DNA of 64,000 nucleotides from VAZQ01 sp036557705 (GTDB lineage: Bacteria; Pseudomonadota; Alphaproteobacteria; Rhizobiales; Xanthobacteraceae), in assembly GCA_036557705.1 (NCBI GenBank), contig DATBHB010000193.1, positions 1 through 64,000 of the forward strand, written 5' to 3'. Made by a program: the position numbers and the translations under genes. This document shows positions 48,629 to 57,366 of this stretch, in pieces. Under the pieces are notes generated by a model, which saw nothing but the letters and a program-made list of their open reading frames with translations, had not been told where the DNA came from and did not search any database. Each line of letters starts with the position of its first letter. The first letter of the stretch is position 1.

Positions 48629-49810
48629 ATGGCACGTAACAACGGAAACGGCAGCTTCTGGGGCTGGCGACGCGAGAACGCCCGCGTCGGCGTACGCAAT
48701 CACGTCCTGCTGCTGCCGCTCGACGACCTCTCGAACGCGGCATGCGAGGCGGTCGCAAATCACATCAAAGGTACGCTGGCGATACCCCACTCATATGGTC
48801 GGCTGCAGTTCGGAGAGGATCTCGAACTGCATTTCCGCACCTTGATCGGCGCTGGATCCAACCCCAACGTCGCGGCCGTGGTCGTGATCGGGATCGAGGA
48901 CGGCTGGACCAAGCGGGTCGTCGACGGAATCGCCAAAACCGGAAAACCGGTAACGGGATTCGGTATCGAGGGCACCGGCGATATCGGAACGATCGCCAAG
49001 GCGGCGCGCACCGCGAAAGAATACCTGCAATGGGCTTCCGAGCGTCACCGCGAGGAATGCAGCATCAAGGATTTGTGGATTTCGACCAAATGCGGCGAGA
49101 GCGACACGACCACGGGTCTCGCTTCCTGCCCGACCGTGGGCAACATGTATGACAAGCTCATCCCGCAGGGAATCCATGGCGTGTTCGGCGAAACCTCCGA
49201 GATTACGGGTGCCGAGCATTTGGCGAAGGCGCGAGCTGCCAGTCCTGAAGTCGCAGAGAAATGGTTCAAGACCTGGAAGTCCTATCAGGACGACGTGATC
49301 GAGGCGCACAAGACTGACGACCTCTCCGATTCTCAGCCGACCAAGGGCAACATTGCCGGCGGGCTGACTACGATCGAGGAGAAGGCGCTCGGCAATCTGG
49401 AAAAGATCGGCCGCACCTGCCGCTACATCGACGTGCTCAAGCCGGCCGAGGCTCCGGCCAAAGGACCGGGCCTCTACTACATGGACACATCTTCGGCTGC
49501 GGGCGAGTGCGTCACCCTGATGGCCGCAGCTGGCTACGTAGTGCACACCTTTCCGACCGGACAGGGCAACGTCATCGGCAATCCGATTATTCCGGTGATC
49601 AAGATCACCGGCAATCCGCGAACCGCCAGGACCATGTCCGAGCACATCGACCTCGACGTTTCCGGGATTCTGCGGCGGGAGATGACCATCGATCAGGCCG
49701 GCGATGCGCTTATCGACATGATCGGACGCACCGCCGCCGGTCGCCTGACCGCCGCGGAGGCGCTGGGACACCGCGAATTCGTGATGACCAAGCTCTACCG
49801 CAGCGCATGA
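48629..49810 (+). CDS. suyB: UxaA-family large subunit, (2R)-sulfolactate sulfo-lyase beta-like
   Basis: A 393-residue protein of the UxaA/GarD C-terminal family: FWGWRRENARVGVRNHVLLL, IPHSYGRLQFGEDLELHFRT, WISTKCGESDTTTGLASCPT and FGETSEITGAEHLAKARA. GLYYMDTSSAAGECVTLMAA, TFPTGQGNVIGNPIIPVIKI and EHIDLDVSGILRREMTIDQA complete the pattern. Conserved Cys residues (TKCGES, ASCPT, GECVT) probably hold an Fe or Fe-S site as in related dehydratases. With the small subunit it should catalyse beta-elimination, releasing sulfite from sulfolactate if the assignment is right. Cytoplasmic. Confidence 0.68.
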   Translation: MARNNGNGSFWGWRRENARVGVRNHVLLLPLDDLSNAACEAVANHIKGTLAIPHSYGRLQFGEDLELHFRTLIGAGSNPNVAAVVVIGIEDGWTKRVVDGIAKTGKPVTGFGIEGTGDIGTIAKAARTAKEYLQWASERHREECSIKDLWISTKCGESDTTTGLASCPTVGNMYDKLIPQGIHGVFGETSEITGAEHLAKARAASPEVAEKWFKTWKSYQDDVIEAHKTDDLSDSQPTKGNIAGGLTTIEEKALGNLEKIGRTCRYIDVLKPAEAPAKGPGLYYMDTSSAAGECVTLMAAAGYVVHTFPTGQGNVIGNPIIPVIKITGNPRTARTMSEHIDLDVSGILRREMTIDQAGDALIDMIGRTAAGRLTAAEALGHREFVMTKLYRSA

Positions 49811-49872
49811 CGATTGGCGAACCTGGCCGTGCGGCTCCTCCCGCGCGGCCAACGGCGACAGAGGATTCAACC

Positions 49873-50622
49873 ATGCTGGACGCGCTCGACGACAAGGAAC
49901 GGGGGCGCGACGGATCGGTCGGTTACCGGCCGCTCTATCGGCAAGTTCGCGACCTCCTGGTACGCCGATTGGCCGAAGGACAGTGGCAACCGGGTCAGGT
50001 TCTGCCGAGCGAAGCGCAGCTGGCGCAAGAACTCGGGGTAAGCCAGGGCACCGTTCGCAAGGCGCTCGATGCAATGGCATTGGAACGCCTGGTAATTCGA
50101 CAGCAGGGGCGGGGTACTTTCATCGCCGAGCACAATGAGGACCATATCCTGTTTCATTTCTTCAAGCTCGGGCTCGACAAAGGCGCCCCAAGTTTCCCGC
50201 GCTCTCACGTGATCGACGTGACGGTGGCGAAGGCAAACGATCGCGAACGGCACCGGCTTGAACTTGGCGCCGAACAGGATGTGATCCGAATTTGCCGATT
50301 GCGCTCGCTCGCAGGCGAGAGCGTCATCGTCGAAGATATCGTCCTGCCGTGTTCCGTGTTCCCTGGTCTCGCCGACCGTGAACTGCCCAATAACCTGTAC
50401 GGCCATTACGCGAGCCGCTTCGGAGTAACGGTAGGGCGCGCAAGCGAGCGGCTCAAAGCGGTCGCTCTGGATGCCGCGCGCGCGAACCTGTTGAAAGTGC
50501 CGGTAGGGACGCCGGCGCTCGAGATCGACCGGGTCGCCTACGATCTCGATACCAGACCGGTCGAATCCAGGCATTCCTTCTGCGTGACCGAGAAGGTCCA
50601 CTACCGATCCGATTTGCGATGA
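49873..50622 (+). CDS. GntR/HutC-family transcriptional regulator
   Basis: A 249-residue regulator. Winged helix: YRPLYRQVRDLLVRRLAEGQ, GQVLPSEAQLAQELGVSQGT, VRKALDAMALERLVIRQQGR. C-terminal UTRA effector domain: HRLELGAEQDVIRICRLRSL, VIVEDIVLPCSVFPGLADRE, VPVGTPALEIDRVAYDLDTR. The ATG at 49873 has a GAGGA site; an alternative ATG at 49807 overlaps the suyB stop but has no ribosome site. The gene is coupled to the MFS transporter (ATGA overlap). It likely represses the suy operon, its effector being the imported substrate. Confidence 0.87.
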   Translation: MLDALDDKERGRDGSVGYRPLYRQVRDLLVRRLAEGQWQPGQVLPSEAQLAQELGVSQGTVRKALDAMALERLVIRQQGRGTFIAEHNEDHILFHFFKLGLDKGAPSFPRSHVIDVTVAKANDRERHRLELGAEQDVIRICRLRSLAGESVIVEDIVLPCSVFPGLADRELPNNLYGHYASRFGVTVGRASERLKAVALDAARANLLKVPVGTPALEIDRVAYDLDTRPVESRHSFCVTEKVHYRSDLR

Positions 50623-51983
50623 GTTCAACCATGACACCAGCTATAGCAACAAACCAAAGAGACCAGACCGACCTTCGCAGTCTCGTGCTTCTCGCATTTT
50701 CGGCAACGGCCGGAGTGCTGGTCGAGTACTACGACTTCTTCATCTTCGGATATGCGGCCGCCAGCGCGTTCCCGCACACGTTTTTTCCGAATTTGTCGCC
50801 CACCACGGCTCTGGTTTTCTCGTTTCTGATCTTCGGCGCCGGATTTCCCGCGCGCCTCCTTGGCGCCTTCATCTTCGGGCACTACGGCGATCGAGTGGGC
50901 AGAAAATACTCGTTCCTGGCCAATATCATCATCGTCGGGGTGATGACCTGCCTGACCGGCTTGCTGCCCGGTTATGACAGTTGGGGCTTGGCCGCGCCTG
51001 CGCTCCTGGTGGCGTTGCGGATCGTCCAGGGAATCGGATTGGGCGGCGAGTTCGGCGGCGCCTCCTCGCTCCTGGCGGAGTTCGGAGCCAAGCGCAAGCA
51101 TCGGGCGTTCTGGATGTCGCTTGCCAATCTCGGGATTCCGGGCGGAGCCATGGCCGCAAGCGCCGTGCTGTTCGCGCTCTCCGGAAATTTCGCGACCGTC
51201 GGCTGGCGCATCGCCATGCTGCTCTCGGCCGTGATCGTCATCCCGGCGGTGCTGGCGCGCTATAAGCTCGCCGATACTCCTTTGTTCGAGCGGCTCAAGC
51301 AACAGGATCAACTATCCAGGCTTCCGAGCTTCGACGTCGTGAAATCGCACGCTTGGCCTATCGCTCTCCTGGCGCTGCTCTCCGCATTCCAGCAGATGGA
51401 CGGCTATGTGAGCGGCACCTATATCATCGCCTTCATGAAGGAAGCCGGAATTCCGCTGGCGACCACCGCAGTCATCATATTCATCAGCCGAATCGGCGAC
51501 ATCGTCGGTGTGCTGCTGAGCGGACCACTGGCAGACCTGATCAAGCGAAAGACAGTTGCTTATCTCGCGATTGCGCTCACGACGATCCTCTCCTATCCGT
51601 TCGTGCTGGCGATCCTGGCCAAGCAGGTGGCTCTGGTCATGGTGCTTCAGTTCCTGATCACTCTGTTCGGGATCGGGCTCCTCCACGGGCTTGCCCCAAT
51701 CCTCACCGCCGAGAGCTTCCCGACCAAGTATCGCTATTCGGGGACGGGCATTGCGTACAACCTCTCGGCCATCCTGGGCGGCGGCATCGGCCCCTCGCTA
51801 TTGGCCGGATTGGTCGGCCAGGATGTCGCGGCAAACTGGTACTTCGTACCGGTGGTCTACGCGATCTATTGTGCAGTGGCCTTCACATCACTGCTGTTCA
51901 TCCGCGAGACGCGGGACCTGCCTCTGGAAGATCTCGATCGAGAACAGGGCGTGGTCGAAAGCATCCCCGCTGCGGCGGCGTAG
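50619..51983 (+). CDS. MFS transporter of the metabolite:H+ symporter (MHS) type
   Basis: A 454-residue, twelve-helix major facilitator. Motifs: STAGVLVEYYDFFIFGY-like SATAGVLVEYYDFFIFGYAA, FGARLLGA-type GAGFPARLLGAFIFGHYGDR with VGRKYSF, RIVQGIGLGGEFGGASSLLA and ESFPTKYRYSGTGIAYNLSA. This is the pattern of ShiA/ProP/KgtP-type symporters for organic acids. Overlap with the GntR gene and position in the suy operon suggest that it imports the substrate, for example sulfolactate (inference). An in-frame start at 50631 is possible. Confidence 0.88.
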   Translation: MSSTMTPAIATNQRDQTDLRSLVLLAFSATAGVLVEYYDFFIFGYAAASAFPHTFFPNLSPTTALVFSFLIFGAGFPARLLGAFIFGHYGDRVGRKYSFLANIIIVGVMTCLTGLLPGYDSWGLAAPALLVALRIVQGIGLGGEFGGASSLLAEFGAKRKHRAFWMSLANLGIPGGAMAASAVLFALSGNFATVGWRIAMLLSAVIVIPAVLARYKLADTPLFERLKQQDQLSRLPSFDVVKSHAWPIALLALLSAFQQMDGYVSGTYIIAFMKEAGIPLATTAVIIFISRIGDIVGVLLSGPLADLIKRKTVAYLAIALTTILSYPFVLAILAKQVALVMVLQFLITLFGIGLLHGLAPILTAESFPTKYRYSGTGIAYNLSAILGGGIGPSLLAGLVGQDVAANWYFVPVVYAIYCAVAFTSLLFIRETRDLPLEDLDREQGVVESIPAAAA

Positions 51984-52124
51984 CACCTTGTAGACCGCAC
52001 GAGCGAAGCGGGGCCGGCCGAAGGCCGGCCTCGCGAGCGATATGCGGGGAACCCACCCCGGATATCGCGGCGCGTTGTGGGCAAGAGGATGTGGCGAGGA
52101 CGTCGACCGCGCCGCTTATCCGGG

Positions 52125-53105
52125 CTACGAGAGCAAACTTGATATCTCCGCAATCTCCTGCTCGATTTCCCGGAGCGACGCGTCCATGCGCTGCCGGCTG
52201 AAGTCGTCGATGGGGAGGTTCTGCACAATCTGATAGCGACCATTCGAGCAGGTGGCCGGAAAGCCGTAGATCACGTCCTTGCGGATCCCGTAGCTGCCGT
52301 CGGAGCGCACACCCATGCTCGCCCATTTGCCGCCGGTTCCGGTGAGCCAGTCGCGCACGTGATCGATCGCCGCATTCGCCGCCGAGGCCGCCGATGACAA
52401 TCCGCGCGCGACGATGACGGCGGTTCCGCGCTTCGCAACTGTCGGAATGAGCGTGTCGCGATACCAAGCTTCGTCGGCGATGGTTTCCTTGAGGCTCTTG
52501 CCGTCCGCGGTCGCAAACCGATAGTCGGGATACATCGTGGGCGAGTGGTTGCCCCAGACCACGACTCTCTCGACGCTGCTCACCGGTTTGCCGGCGCGGC
52601 CGGCGAGCTGCGACAGAGCGCGGTTGTGATCGAGCCGCATCATCGAAGTGAAACTCTCCGGCGGCAGGTCGGGCGCACTCTTCATCGCCACATGGCAGTT
52701 GGTGTTGGCCGGATTTCCGACCACCAGCACCTTGACGTTGCGGCTCGCCACCGCGTTGAGGGCGGCGCCCTGCGACTTGAAGATGCCGGCATTCGCCTGC
52801 AACAGATCTCTGCGCTCGATATCGGCCGTGCGCGGCCGGGCTCCAACGAGGAGCGCCACATCAGCGTCCTTGAATGCCGTCTTCGGATCGTCGCTGATCA
52901 CCACGCCCGCCAGCAGCGGAAAGGCGCAGTCTTCGAGCTCCATGACGACGCCGGCGAGTCCCTTGAGCGCGGCGGGAATCTCCAACAGCTGCAAAATAAC
53001 GGCCTGCTCGCGGCCGAGCATCTCGCCGGCCGCGATCCGAAACAGCAGGCTGTAGCCGATCTGGCCGGCGGCGCCGGTCACCGCCACACGCAAGGCTTTG
53101 TTCAT
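52125..53105 (-). CDS. Malate dehydrogenase-like NAD-dependent 2-hydroxyacid dehydrogenase
   Basis: A 326-residue LDH/MDH-superfamily enzyme of the cytosolic-like MDH type: VAVTGAAGQIGYSLLFRIAA, LQLLEIPAALKGLAGVVMEL with the cofactor Glu, and ALLVGARPRTADIERRDLLQ with the mobile-loop substrate Args. VLVVGNPANTNCHVAM, MMRLDHNRALSQLAGRAG with the catalytic Asp/Arg, and VVWGNHSPTMYPDYRFA with the catalytic His follow. MDH is standard in the TCA cycle, but this gene is placed 8 bp after a D-2-hydroxyacid oxidase gene and next to the suy locus, away from suc genes. It may oxidise malate or a related 2-hydroxyacid such as sulfolactate. Confidence 0.87.
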   Translation of the reverse strand: MNKALRVAVTGAAGQIGYSLLFRIAAGEMLGREQAVILQLLEIPAALKGLAGVVMELEDCAFPLLAGVVISDDPKTAFKDADVALLVGARPRTADIERRDLLQANAGIFKSQGAALNAVASRNVKVLVVGNPANTNCHVAMKSAPDLPPESFTSMMRLDHNRALSQLAGRAGKPVSSVERVVVWGNHSPTMYPDYRFATADGKSLKETIADEAWYRDTLIPTVAKRGTAVIVARGLSSAASAANAAIDHVRDWLTGTGGKWASMGVRSDGSYGIRKDVIYGFPATCSNGRYQIVQNLPIDDFSRQRMDASLREIEQEIAEISSLLS

Positions 53106-53112
53106 AGGCTCC

Positions 53113-56085
53113 TCATGACAGTTCCAGAGGTGTTTCGTTGCGCTCGATGTGATGCAGAGGCCGCCGGGAGCTGCCGTCCTGCCGGATCGCTGTCTCGAGC
53201 AGTTCGGCAACGTGCAGCGCGCTGCGGCCGGTGCCCTGTTTTATCTGCTCGCGACAGCTGTAGCCATTGGCAACAATCCAGGTGTCGCGGCTTGCCGCCC
53301 TCACCTCCGGCAGGAGCACCAGTTCGCCGATCCGTGCTGATATTTCATACTTGTGCCGCTCGAAGCCGAAGGCGCCCGCCATCCCGCAGCAACCGGAATC
53401 GAGCACATCGAAATCGATGCCGAGCTGCCGCAGCAGATTGATCTCGTCGCTCATCCCGATTACGGCCTTGTGGTGACAATGCCCATGAACGAGCGCGCGT
53501 CCCGCAAGCGGCGGCGGCGCGTAGCGCTGCTGCTGGACGAGGAACTCCGACAGCATGAAGGTTTGGCACGCGAGCGTTTGGGCCGCGTTGTTCTGGGGCA
53601 GCAGATTGATCAACTCGTCACGGAACACCGCCACGCAGGCCGGCTCCAGGCCAATGACCGGCACGCCGGCTTCGATCTCAGAACGCAGCGCATCGAGAAT
53701 GCCCGCAAGCCGCCGCTCGGCAAGGTCGAGCAGTCCGAAATCATAGAGGGGGCGGCCGCAACACAATCGTCTTCCTGGGATGTGCACCTCACATCCCGCG
53801 TGTTCGAGAACCGCCACCGCAGCCCACGCGGTTTCCGGATGGAAATAGTTGTTGAACGTATCCGGCCAGAGCAGAACCTTGTTTCCGCCCTTGGGCGAAT
53901 TGGTTCGTTCGAGAAACTGTCGGCGGAACGAACGCGCCGCAAAACGAGGTATGTCGCGCTCGGCCGCGATCCCTCCGGCGAATTTCACGAGCGTGCGCAG
54001 CCCGGCAGTTCCGGTGATGAAATTCGTCAGCTTTGGAACAGCGGCCGCAACGGGCGCCCACTCTCCGATCATGCCCATGGAATAGGCGGTGCGCGGCCTC
54101 GACCACCAGCCGTAATGGTGTGAGAGAAACTCGGCCTTATAGCTCGCCATGTCGACATGCGTCGGGCAGTCGCTTCGGCAGCCTTTGCAGGACAGGCACA
54201 GATCGAGCGCCTCGCGGACTTCCCGGCTCGCCCAGCCGTCGCGAATGACCTCGCCGCGCAGCATTTCGAACAGCAGTCTCGACCTGCCGCGCGTCGAGTG
54301 CCGCTCTTCTCCCGTCGCGCGGTAACTTGGGCACATCGTTCCAAACTGTCTTGCCCGGCATTTGCCGATCCCGATGCAGTGCTCCACAGCGCGCGCAAAG
54401 CTCCCCTGCTTGTCGGCAAAGGAAAAATGCGTATCGAATCGCGGAGGTTTGTAATCCGGTCCCTTGCGCAGGTTCTCGTCAGCCCGATAGGGCTCGACAA
54501 TGATCCGCGGGTTCATGCGGCCGCGCGGATCCCAGATGGCTTTGAACTCGCGAAATGCCTCAATAAGTTTCGGGCCGAACATGGTCGGCAGAAATTCGGA
54601 TTTCGCTCGGCCATCGCCATGCTCGCCATTGATCGAGCCGCCATATTTGACCACGAGCTGCGCCGCCTCTTCGAGGAATTCCCGCCATTTGCGTAAGCCC
54701 TCGGAGCTTCGCAAATCGAATGTAATCCAGGAGTGGATGCAGCCGTCGCCGAAGTGCCCGTAAAGCGAGGTCGTGTAGCCGTAGCGCTCGATCAGCCTGT
54801 GAAACTCCCGCAGGTAATCGCCGAGCCGCGAAGGATCGACGGCGGCATCTTCCCAGCCGACATGCGGGTCGCGTTGTTCGGGATGGTCGCTCAATGAAGA
54901 GGCCGATGCGCCAAGCTCGCGCATCGACCAGACGCGATGCTGATCGGCCGGATCCTCGTAGAGCACCATATCCGGCGGCTTCGGCTCCCGACCGAGGTCC
55001 GCCAGCAACTCGCGCGCGCGCGCCGTTGCCGCATCGGGAGTATCGCCGCCAAATTCGACGACCAGCCAACCGCCACCGCTCGGCAGCAGCGGCAAATCCG
55101 CGAGTCTCAGCCCTTTTCGTCTCAGACCCTCAATCATTCCGCGTTCGAGCCCCTCCATGGCCATCGGCCGGTGGGGCAGGATGCGCGGCACCGCGTCGCC
55201 GGCTTGAAAAATATCACGATAGCCAAGCACCACGACGGCGCGGGCCGGCGGACTGGGCACGAGCGTCGCTTTCGCGGCAAGCGTGATGGCGCAGGTCCCT
55301 TCCGAGCCGACCAGAGCGCGTGCGACATTGCAGCCGTGTTCCGGCAGGAGCTGGTTGAGATTGTAGCCCGAGACCCGGCGCGGAATGGCCGGAAAGCCCG
55401 CGCGGATCTCATCCGCATAGCGGTCGCGCAGCGACTTCAAACCTGCGTAAATTTGGCCGCGGCGGCCGGCCCCACGAATAATCGCGTCCAGCTCAGTTTC
55501 GCTCGTCGGCCCTACCCAAAACCGCGCTCCGTCATAGGTGAGAATTTCCAGCGCCTCGATGTTCTCTTCGGTCTTGCCGGACATCACCGAGTGCGGCCCG
55601 CACGAATTATTGCCGATCATTCCACCGAGCGTGCAGCGGCTGTGAGTTCCGGGGTCCGGCGCAAACGTCAGTCCATGGGGTTCGGCCGCATCCCGCAGCG
55701 CGTCACAAACTACGCCGGGCTCGACGGTGGCCACTCGGCGCATCGCATCGATCTCGACAATACGGTTCAAGTATTTCGATGTGTCGATGATCACCGCGAC
55801 GTTGACACACTGGCCGCACATCGAAGTGCCGCCGCCGCGGGGCAGGATGGGGACGTCGAACTCGCGACAGATGCGCACCGTTTCTACGATGTCATCGACC
55901 GTTTTGGGAATCACGACCCCGATCGGGATCTGCCGGTAATTCGAGGCATCAGCGGAATAAAGCGCGCGGCTGCCTGCATCGAACCGGACCTCGCCTTCAA
56001 TGCTGTCGCCGAGCCGCGCAGTAAGCGAACGAACCTCGGGTTGCGCAAAGGGGGAGTTTGCCGCGCCAGTCTGCATCGCCTGCAT
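53113..56085 (-). CDS. FAD-linked D-2-hydroxyacid dehydrogenase fused to Fe-S (CCG) domains (YdiJ-like)
   Basis: A 990-residue fusion. Residues 10-240: FAD_binding_4 domain (VDDIVETVRICREFDVPILP, GGGTSMCGQCVNVAVIID, TLGGMIGNNSCGPHSV). Residues 250-500: FAD-linked oxidase C-terminal (SLYGHFGDGCIHSWITFDLR, SINGEHGDGRAKSEFLPTMF). Residues 560-690: two ferredoxin-like clusters (CIGIGKCRARQFGTMCPSYR, CLSCKGCRSDCPTHVDMASY). Residues 760-960: GlpC/CCG-type region (HGHCHHKAVIGM, LDSGCCGMAGAFGFERHKYE). This is the architecture of YdiJ and other D-2-hydroxyacid:acceptor oxidoreductases passing electrons to quinone. The start at 56085 is close to the conserved N-terminus; the in-frame 56076 is equally possible. 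Coupled to the MDH-like gene. Confidence 0.88.
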   Translation of the reverse strand: MQAMQTGAANSPFAQPEVRSLTARLGDSIEGEVRFDAGSRALYSADASNYRQIPIGVVIPKTVDDIVETVRICREFDVPILPRGGGTSMCGQCVNVAVIIDTSKYLNRIVEIDAMRRVATVEPGVVCDALRDAAEPHGLTFAPDPGTHSRCTLGGMIGNNSCGPHSVMSGKTEENIEALEILTYDGARFWVGPTSETELDAIIRGAGRRGQIYAGLKSLRDRYADEIRAGFPAIPRRVSGYNLNQLLPEHGCNVARALVGSEGTCAITLAAKATLVPSPPARAVVVLGYRDIFQAGDAVPRILPHRPMAMEGLERGMIEGLRRKGLRLADLPLLPSGGGWLVVEFGGDTPDAATARARELLADLGREPKPPDMVLYEDPADQHRVWSMRELGASASSLSDHPEQRDPHVGWEDAAVDPSRLGDYLREFHRLIERYGYTTSLYGHFGDGCIHSWITFDLRSSEGLRKWREFLEEAAQLVVKYGGSINGEHGDGRAKSEFLPTMFGPKLIEAFREFKAIWDPRGRMNPRIIVEPYRADENLRKGPDYKPPRFDTHFSFADKQGSFARAVEHCIGIGKCRARQFGTMCPSYRATGEERHSTRGRSRLLFEMLRGEVIRDGWASREVREALDLCLSCKGCRSDCPTHVDMASYKAEFLSHHYGWWSRPRTAYSMGMIGEWAPVAAAVPKLTNFITGTAGLRTLVKFAGGIAAERDIPRFAARSFRRQFLERTNSPKGGNKVLLWPDTFNNYFHPETAWAAVAVLEHAGCEVHIPGRRLCCGRPLYDFGLLDLAERRLAGILDALRSEIEAGVPVIGLEPACVAVFRDELINLLPQNNAAQTLACQTFMLSEFLVQQQRYAPPPLAGRALVHGHCHHKAVIGMSDEINLLRQLGIDFDVLDSGCCGMAGAFGFERHKYEISARIGELVLLPEVRAASRDTWIVANGYSCREQIKQGTGRSALHVAELLETAIRQDGSSRRPLHHIERNETPLELS

Positions 56086-56256
56086 CTGCGATCTGCTTCG
56101 CCTTGCCGGAACGTTTGCGCCGCAATCCAAGTTCCGCGCAAACTTTGCGCGGGCCGACGATCAGGGCACGATCGTCAGGTTCCGATCGTCCGGTTTATGG
56201 TAGGACCGGCAGAAAGTGTATAGTGTCCGCGGATCCCAAGCTGTCGAGGCACTGCC

Positions 56257-57228
56257 ATGGCGCTTCCCCGTAGAACTCTCCTGCAAATCGTCGCTGCTGC
56301 TGCGGCAGCGCCGGCGCTGCTGCGCACCGCCCTGGCACTCGATTATCCCACGCGGCCGGTGCACATCGTCGTCACTATTCCTCCCGGCCTTGCGCCGGAC
56401 GTGGTCGCGCGCCTCATCGCTGCGCCGCTGTCAAGCCGGTTAGGACAATCGATCGTGATCGACAGCCGGCCGGGGGCGGGCGGCAACATCGGCACCGAAT
56501 CCGTGGTGCGAGCACCCGCCGACGGCTACACACTGCTGCTGGTAATTTCCGGGAATGCGGCCAACAATGCGCTTTATCCGAATCTCTCCTTCAATTTCGT
56601 CCACGATATCGCGCCCGTCGCGTTTCTTGGGTTCACGCCTTTTGTCGTGCTGGTCAATCCATCGCTCCCGGTCAAATCGATCCCTGAGCTTATCGCCTAT
56701 GCCAAGGCCAATCCGCGAAAGATCAACTGGGGCTCGCCCGGCGCCGGAACGGCGCCGCACCTCTCCGGGGAGTTGTTCAAGATGATGACGGGCGTCGACA
56801 TCGTTCACGTGCCGTACCGCGGCAGCTACATTCCCGATCTCCTCGGCGGCCAGGTGCAGATCTCGTTCACGGCGGCGGCCGGCATCGCCGGCTACGTCGG
56901 CTCCGGACAGCTGCGCGCACTCGCGGTCACCAGCGCAAAGCGATTGGAGGCGCTGCCGGATCTTCCGGCCATAAACGAGTCCGTTCCCGGATACGAGGGA
57001 AGCGGCTGGCTGGGCATTGGCGCGCCGAAAGATACACCTGCCGAAATCATCGAAAGGCTCAACGCGGAAATCAATGCCATTGTGGCGAATCCCGATATGA
57101 AGGCGCGGTTTGTCGGCCAGGGCGTCGAGCCGGAACTGATGACGCCCGCTCAATTCGGAAAACTCATCGCGCAAGCCGCCGACAAATGGGCCAAGGTGAT
57201 CCGGTTCGCCAATATCAGGGGGGAGTGA
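56257..57228 (+). CDS. Bug/TctC tripartite tricarboxylate transporter receptor
   Basis: A 323-residue periplasmic receptor with a Tat-like leader (LPRRTLLQIVAAAAAAPALL). Classical Bug motifs: DYPTRPVHIVVTIPPGLAPD, SRPGAGGNIGTESVVRAPAD, GYTLLLVISGNAANNALYPN, AYAKANPRKINWGSPGAGTA and IVHVPYRGSYIPDLLGGQVQ. APKDTPAEIIERLNAEINAI completes the C-terminal lobe. No permease genes are adjacent. It lies divergent from the FAD/Fe-S dehydrogenase, so it might present a hydroxyacid to that pathway (inference). Confidence 0.9.
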   Translation: MALPRRTLLQIVAAAAAAPALLRTALALDYPTRPVHIVVTIPPGLAPDVVARLIAAPLSSRLGQSIVIDSRPGAGGNIGTESVVRAPADGYTLLLVISGNAANNALYPNLSFNFVHDIAPVAFLGFTPFVVLVNPSLPVKSIPELIAYAKANPRKINWGSPGAGTAPHLSGELFKMMTGVDIVHVPYRGSYIPDLLGGQVQISFTAAAGIAGYVGSGQLRALAVTSAKRLEALPDLPAINESVPGYEGSGWLGIGAPKDTPAEIIERLNAEINAIVANPDMKARFVGQGVEPELMTPAQFGKLIAQAADKWAKVIRFANIRGE

Positions 57229-57366
57229 ACGGACTGCCCGCCTGGCGACCCCAGGACGGCAACCATCGTCTCAGCCACGCGTTGAACGGACCTGCGGCTC
57301 GCCGGAAGCGATCCTCCACGCGCCGTGAATTGCCAGAAAGCTGCCGCCATTGTTCTTTTGACATCG

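Noticed and set aside
48276..49810. Annotation as altronate dehydratase (UxaA)
   Set aside because: Two separate subunits and the YeiH exporter context fit SuyAB better; no hexuronate genes are near. Kept as the main alternative.
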